From contig JBFEKH010000001.1 in assembly GCA_041552775.1 (NCBI GenBank), positions 1-64,000 of the forward strand: DNA of 64,000 nucleotides, given 5' to 3'. This stretch comes from Allopontixanthobacter sp041552775 (lineage in GTDB: Bacteria > Pseudomonadota > Alphaproteobacteria > Sphingomonadales > Sphingomonadaceae). The position numbers were made by a program, and so were the translations under genes. Below the pieces are notes generated by a model that saw nothing but the letters and a program-made list of their open reading frames with translations, was not told where the DNA came from and ran no database searches. Of the stretch, positions 61,703 through 64,000 are shown in pieces. Numbering within the stretch: position 1 is the stretch's first letter; every line of letters begins with the position of its first letter.

Positions 61703-61850
61703 GGGTTCAACCGGTCATCGCAACACTTTAGTCTCTCAAAGAGGATGGAGTGTACGCCATGGGTTATCGCCGCCGGATATTTTTCACAGACAGGCAGAAG
61801 TCAGAGATCTTTGATCGTTGGCAGCGCGGAGAGTCGATGAGTTCGATCGG
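61703..61850 (+). mobile_element. IS30-family remnant, copy B
   Basis: The same start of an IS30 element as copy A: the end repeat GGGTTCAACCGGTCATCG, then a frame from 61750 or the ATG at 61759 reading MGYRRRIFFTDRQKSE and IFDRWQRGESMSSIG. Homology ends near 61850. The frame stays open into unrelated sequence, so the later part (KRKLLICSVSK on) is not transposase. Confidence 0.75.
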
Positions 61851-61888
61851 CCCAAAACGGAAGCTCCTGATCTGCTCCGTCAGCAAAG

Positions 61889-62623
61889 TCACTCCTGCAC
61901 ACGCTCCCCCGCCCAGTCGAACACGCCGCCGCTGTCCTTTGGCTCCAGACCGTCCAGCACCGCCAGCAGGCTTTCCGCCGAGTGCTGCGGCGTGAACAGT
62001 TTGCCGTCCGGCACGTTGCCCTGGAACGGCTCAGACAAAGCCGTATCGACAGTGCCGGGATGCAGGCCTGCGACCACTGCCTGTTTGTGCGTGCGGCCCA
62101 GTTCGATGGCGAAATTCTTCAGCAGCATGTTCAGCGCGGCCTTGGATGCGCGGTAGGAATGCCAGCCGCCCATCCGGTTGTCGCCGATTGATCCTACCCG
62201 CGCCGAAAGTGCTGCGAAAACTGCGCGCCGGTCCCTCGGAAACAGCGGCAGCATGTGCTTGGCAATGATTGCGGGGCCGACAGTGTTGAGCAGCAGCATT
62301 TCCTGCATCGCGGCGGCCTCCAGCTTGCGAAAACTGCGCTCCGGACCGGTGCCATCGGACAGGGTCAGCACGCCGGAAGTCACGATCACGAGGTCGGGCG
62401 GAGACCCCGCCATCATCTTCGCCGCTGCCGCGATCGAGGCTTCATCCGTCAGATCAAAGGCGAAGGGCCGGTTGCCTGCACGCATGGGCGCTAATCCGCT
62501 GCGCGAACCAGCGTAGATCGTACCGACCCCCCGTTCCGACAAGGCCTCACACATCGCCGAACCGATCCCTCCCGAAGCGCCGAAAATCGCTGCACATTTC
62601 GGGAAGTCTGCGGTGCCAGCCAT
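61889..62623 (-). CDS. SDR family oxidoreductase
   Basis: A short-chain dehydrogenase of 244 residues. Cofactor motif AIFGASGGIGSAMCEAL and catalytic residues in LSARVGSI (Ser) and SYRASKAALNM (Tyr and Lys). A substrate cannot be named; the protein resembles the CsgA/C-factor-like SDR group. Its 3' end abuts IS30 copy B, so the last residues may have been changed by the insertion scar, although the fold is complete. Confidence 0.9.
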   Translation of the reverse strand: MAGTADFPKCAAIFGASGGIGSAMCEALSERGVGTIYAGSRSGLAPMRAGNRPFAFDLTDEASIAAAAKMMAGSPPDLVIVTSGVLTLSDGTGPERSFRKLEAAAMQEMLLLNTVGPAIIAKHMLPLFPRDRRAVFAALSARVGSIGDNRMGGWHSYRASKAALNMLLKNFAIELGRTHKQAVVAGLHPGTVDTALSEPFQGNVPDGKLFTPQHSAESLLAVLDGLEPKDSGGVFDWAGERVQE

Positions 62624-62846
62624 GAATTGTCCTCTTGAATGCTAAGTGAAGGAACCGGATTGAAACCCTCGCAGAACCAGTGGTTCCAATATCGGTTCGG
62701 GTCAATCGAGTGGGCGCAGTGTTTCCTAATCAACACCCGTTCGACAAAACTCACGTGCCATACCTGCGCCGCGCCCTTGCCCTCGGCGGAATTGGCGTTA
62801 GATAGGCACATAATACGACTGGGCACGCAGTACAGAAAGCATCCAA

Positions 62847-63629
62847 ATGGCCACTTTTACCCTTCCCAAGAATTCGAAAATCAATGGCAAGGGGCGCTCG
62901 CATCCGGCGAATGGCGCGAAAAACGTGCAGAAATTCAAAATCTATCGTTACGATCCCGATAGCGGCGAGAATCCGCGCTATGATGATTTCGAGATCGATC
63001 TCGATGACTGCGGACCGATGGTGCTGGATGCGATCATCAAGATCAAGAACGAGATCGATCCCACGCTCACCTTCCGCCGCAGCTGCCGCGAGGGGATTTG
63101 CGGGTCCTGCGCGATGAATCTCAACGGGAAGAACGGCCTCGCCTGCACCACCGCGATGAGCGATCTGAAGGGCGATATCCGCATCACGCCGCTGCCGCAC
63201 ATGGAAGTAATCAAAGACTTGGTTCCTGATTTCACCCATTTCTACGCGCAATATGCGTCCATCCGGCCATGGCTGCAGACAGTCAGCACCACGCCTTCGG
63301 GCAAGGAACGCCTGCAGACCCCGGAACAGCGCGAGCAGTTGGACGGATTGTACGAGTGTATCCTGTGCGCGTGCTGTTCGACCGCATGCCCATCGTATTG
63401 GTGGAATTCGGACAAGTTCCTCGGCCCAGCGATCCTGCTTCAGGCATATCGCTGGCTGGCCGATAGCCGCGATGAAATGACCGGCGAGCGGCTGGACGAT
63501 CTGGAAGATCCGTTCAAGCTGTACCGCTGCCACACGATCATGAACTGCGCCAATGTCTGTCCCAAGGGTCTCAGCCCGGCAAAGGCAATCGCCGAAACCA
63601 AGAAGATGATGGCCGAACGGCATATCTGA
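62847..63629 (+). CDS. sdhB: Succinate dehydrogenase iron-sulfur subunit
   Basis: The electron-transfer subunit of complex II, 260 residues. 2Fe-2S site CREGICGSCAMNLNG, 4Fe-4S site CILCACCSTACP and 3Fe-4S site CHTIMNCANVCPKGL. No sdhC, sdhD or sdhA is next to it on the upstream side; instead a divergent SDR gene is there. sdhB is thus apart from the rest of its operon, at least on this side. Confidence 0.97.
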   Translation: MATFTLPKNSKINGKGRSHPANGAKNVQKFKIYRYDPDSGENPRYDDFEIDLDDCGPMVLDAIIKIKNEIDPTLTFRRSCREGICGSCAMNLNGKNGLACTTAMSDLKGDIRITPLPHMEVIKDLVPDFTHFYAQYASIRPWLQTVSTTPSGKERLQTPEQREQLDGLYECILCACCSTACPSYWWNSDKFLGPAILLQAYRWLADSRDEMTGERLDDLEDPFKLYRCHTIMNCANVCPKGLSPAKAIAETKKMMAERHI

Positions 63630-63632
63630 TCC

Positions 63633-64000
63633 GTGCCGGATGATGACAAGCATTTCGAATATCGGGAACATCCCGCCCATCCCGGCTGGTTTACCTGGAA
63701 TTTGCGCGACCAGACCCGCTTCAATGCGGTAGTCATGGGCGAGCTGATCGTGCGCACGGAAGGCGACAAATGCCGCCTGCGGATGTTTCCTGAACGCAAG
63801 CACACCAATTTGCAGGAAATGATCCACGGGGCGACCACGCTGTCGCTGATCGACATTTCGCTGTTCGCCGCCATGCGCACGCTGACCACGGGTGAGCCTG
63901 GCCCTGCGGTTACGCTGGAACTGTCCACCCAGTTCATCGGCGCGGGCAAGGTGGACGAACCGCTCGATGCCGTGGTGACGATTGTGCGGGAAACCGGGCG
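63633..64000 (+). CDS. PaaI-like hotdog thioesterase, 5' part
   Basis: The frame begins with a GTG at 63633, three bases after the sdhB stop, and runs off the window after 122 codons. It reads VPDDDKHFEYREH, then TNLQEMIHGATTLSLIDIS, with the hotdog-fold motif HGATTLSLID, and TLELSTQFIGAGKVDEP. This fits PaaI-type acyl-CoA thioesterases. The close coupling to sdhB suggests one transcript. Confidence 0.8.
   Translation, partial: MPDDDKHFEYREHPAHPGWFTWNLRDQTRFNAVVMGELIVRTEGDKCRLRMFPERKHTNLQEMIHGATTLSLIDISLFAAMRTLTTGEPGPAVTLELSTQFIGAGKVDEPLDAVVTIVRETG

Larger units (their letters stand above)
61311..61888. other. Gene-free stretch with dehalogenase and IS30 debris
   Basis: 578 bases without an intact gene. 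From 61311 to about 61520 I see nothing recognisable. Then come a dehalogenase 3' remnant (about 61527-61628), a spacer similar to the one behind the intact dehalogenase, and IS30 copy B to about 61850. It ends at the SDR gene stop. Confidence 0.7.

Noticed and set aside
61750..61995. An 81-codon protein starting in IS30 copy B
   Set aside because: Only the first ~35 codons are transposase. The rest reads antisense into the SDR gene and is not a real protein.
62751..63827. A 358-codon minus-strand open frame over sdhB
   Set aside because: It is antisense to sdhB and the thioesterase start, both of which show clear motifs.

Overview
The window is a chromosomal stretch of an alphaproteobacterium, most likely a member of the Sphingomonadales and by gene order and content close to the Erythrobacteraceae. 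This is inference: the LexA box has the alphaproteobacterial form GTTC-N7-GTTC, the release factor 2 gene needs no frameshift, complex I is encoded as one nuoA-N operon that runs on into birA, coaX and RNase J, and RNase E carries a large insertion in its S1 domain. GC is high, so long antisense open frames are common and were ignored. No tRNA, rRNA or CRISPR array was seen.

Layout. (1) 0-4.6 kb, plus strand: the end of trpG, then trpD, trpC, moaC and moeA in a tightly coupled run (mostly ATGA overlaps), followed by lexA behind a clear SOS box. (2) 4.6-8.1 kb: a decayed comEC remnant on the minus strand, then gltX and gltA. (3) 8.1-14.7 kb: a poorly understood block. Four minus-strand genes encode an Hpt-like protein without its phosphoacceptor His, a nucleotidyltransferase-like membrane protein, an unknown helical protein and a soluble histidine-kinase-like protein whose H-box His is Pro. 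Facing them is a divergent gene for an 872-residue protein with two membrane segments and a very long coiled coil, an architecture like the polarity factor TipN. This is the best candidate in the window for an undescribed system. (4) 14.7-33.0 kb, minus strand: nuoA-N-birA-coaX-rnj-DUF1467, with two extra small membrane-protein genes (60 and 46 codons) locked into the operon by stop/start overlaps around nuoE.

(5) 33-43.8 kb: housekeeping and catabolic genes: aldehyde dehydrogenase, thiolase, a small lipoprotein followed by a pseudogene copy of it, an SH3-domain protein, a D-2-hydroxyacid dehydrogenase, an Amt transporter, an ACT protein, a nitronate monooxygenase family protein, an exported methyltransferase-like lipoprotein and prfB. 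(6) 43.9-50.8 kb: the cell-wall pair PBP1A and amidase, then rne with a strong terminator. (7) 50.8-55.3 kb: an apparent envelope redox and signalling module: exported truncated globin, DUF3034 outer-membrane protein, cupredoxin-like protein and a GGDEF-EAL membrane protein.

(8) 55.3-61.9 kb: an accessory region. A haloalkane dehalogenase is followed by an IS30 transposase remnant. Then come katE, a DUF2383-type four-helix protein and a diacylglycerol-kinase-like gene, and then a second dehalogenase 3' remnant followed by a second IS30 remnant. The stress genes are therefore bracketed by direct repeats. (9) 61.9-64.0 kb: an SDR dehydrogenase, sdhB, and the start of a PaaI-like thioesterase cut by the window edge.
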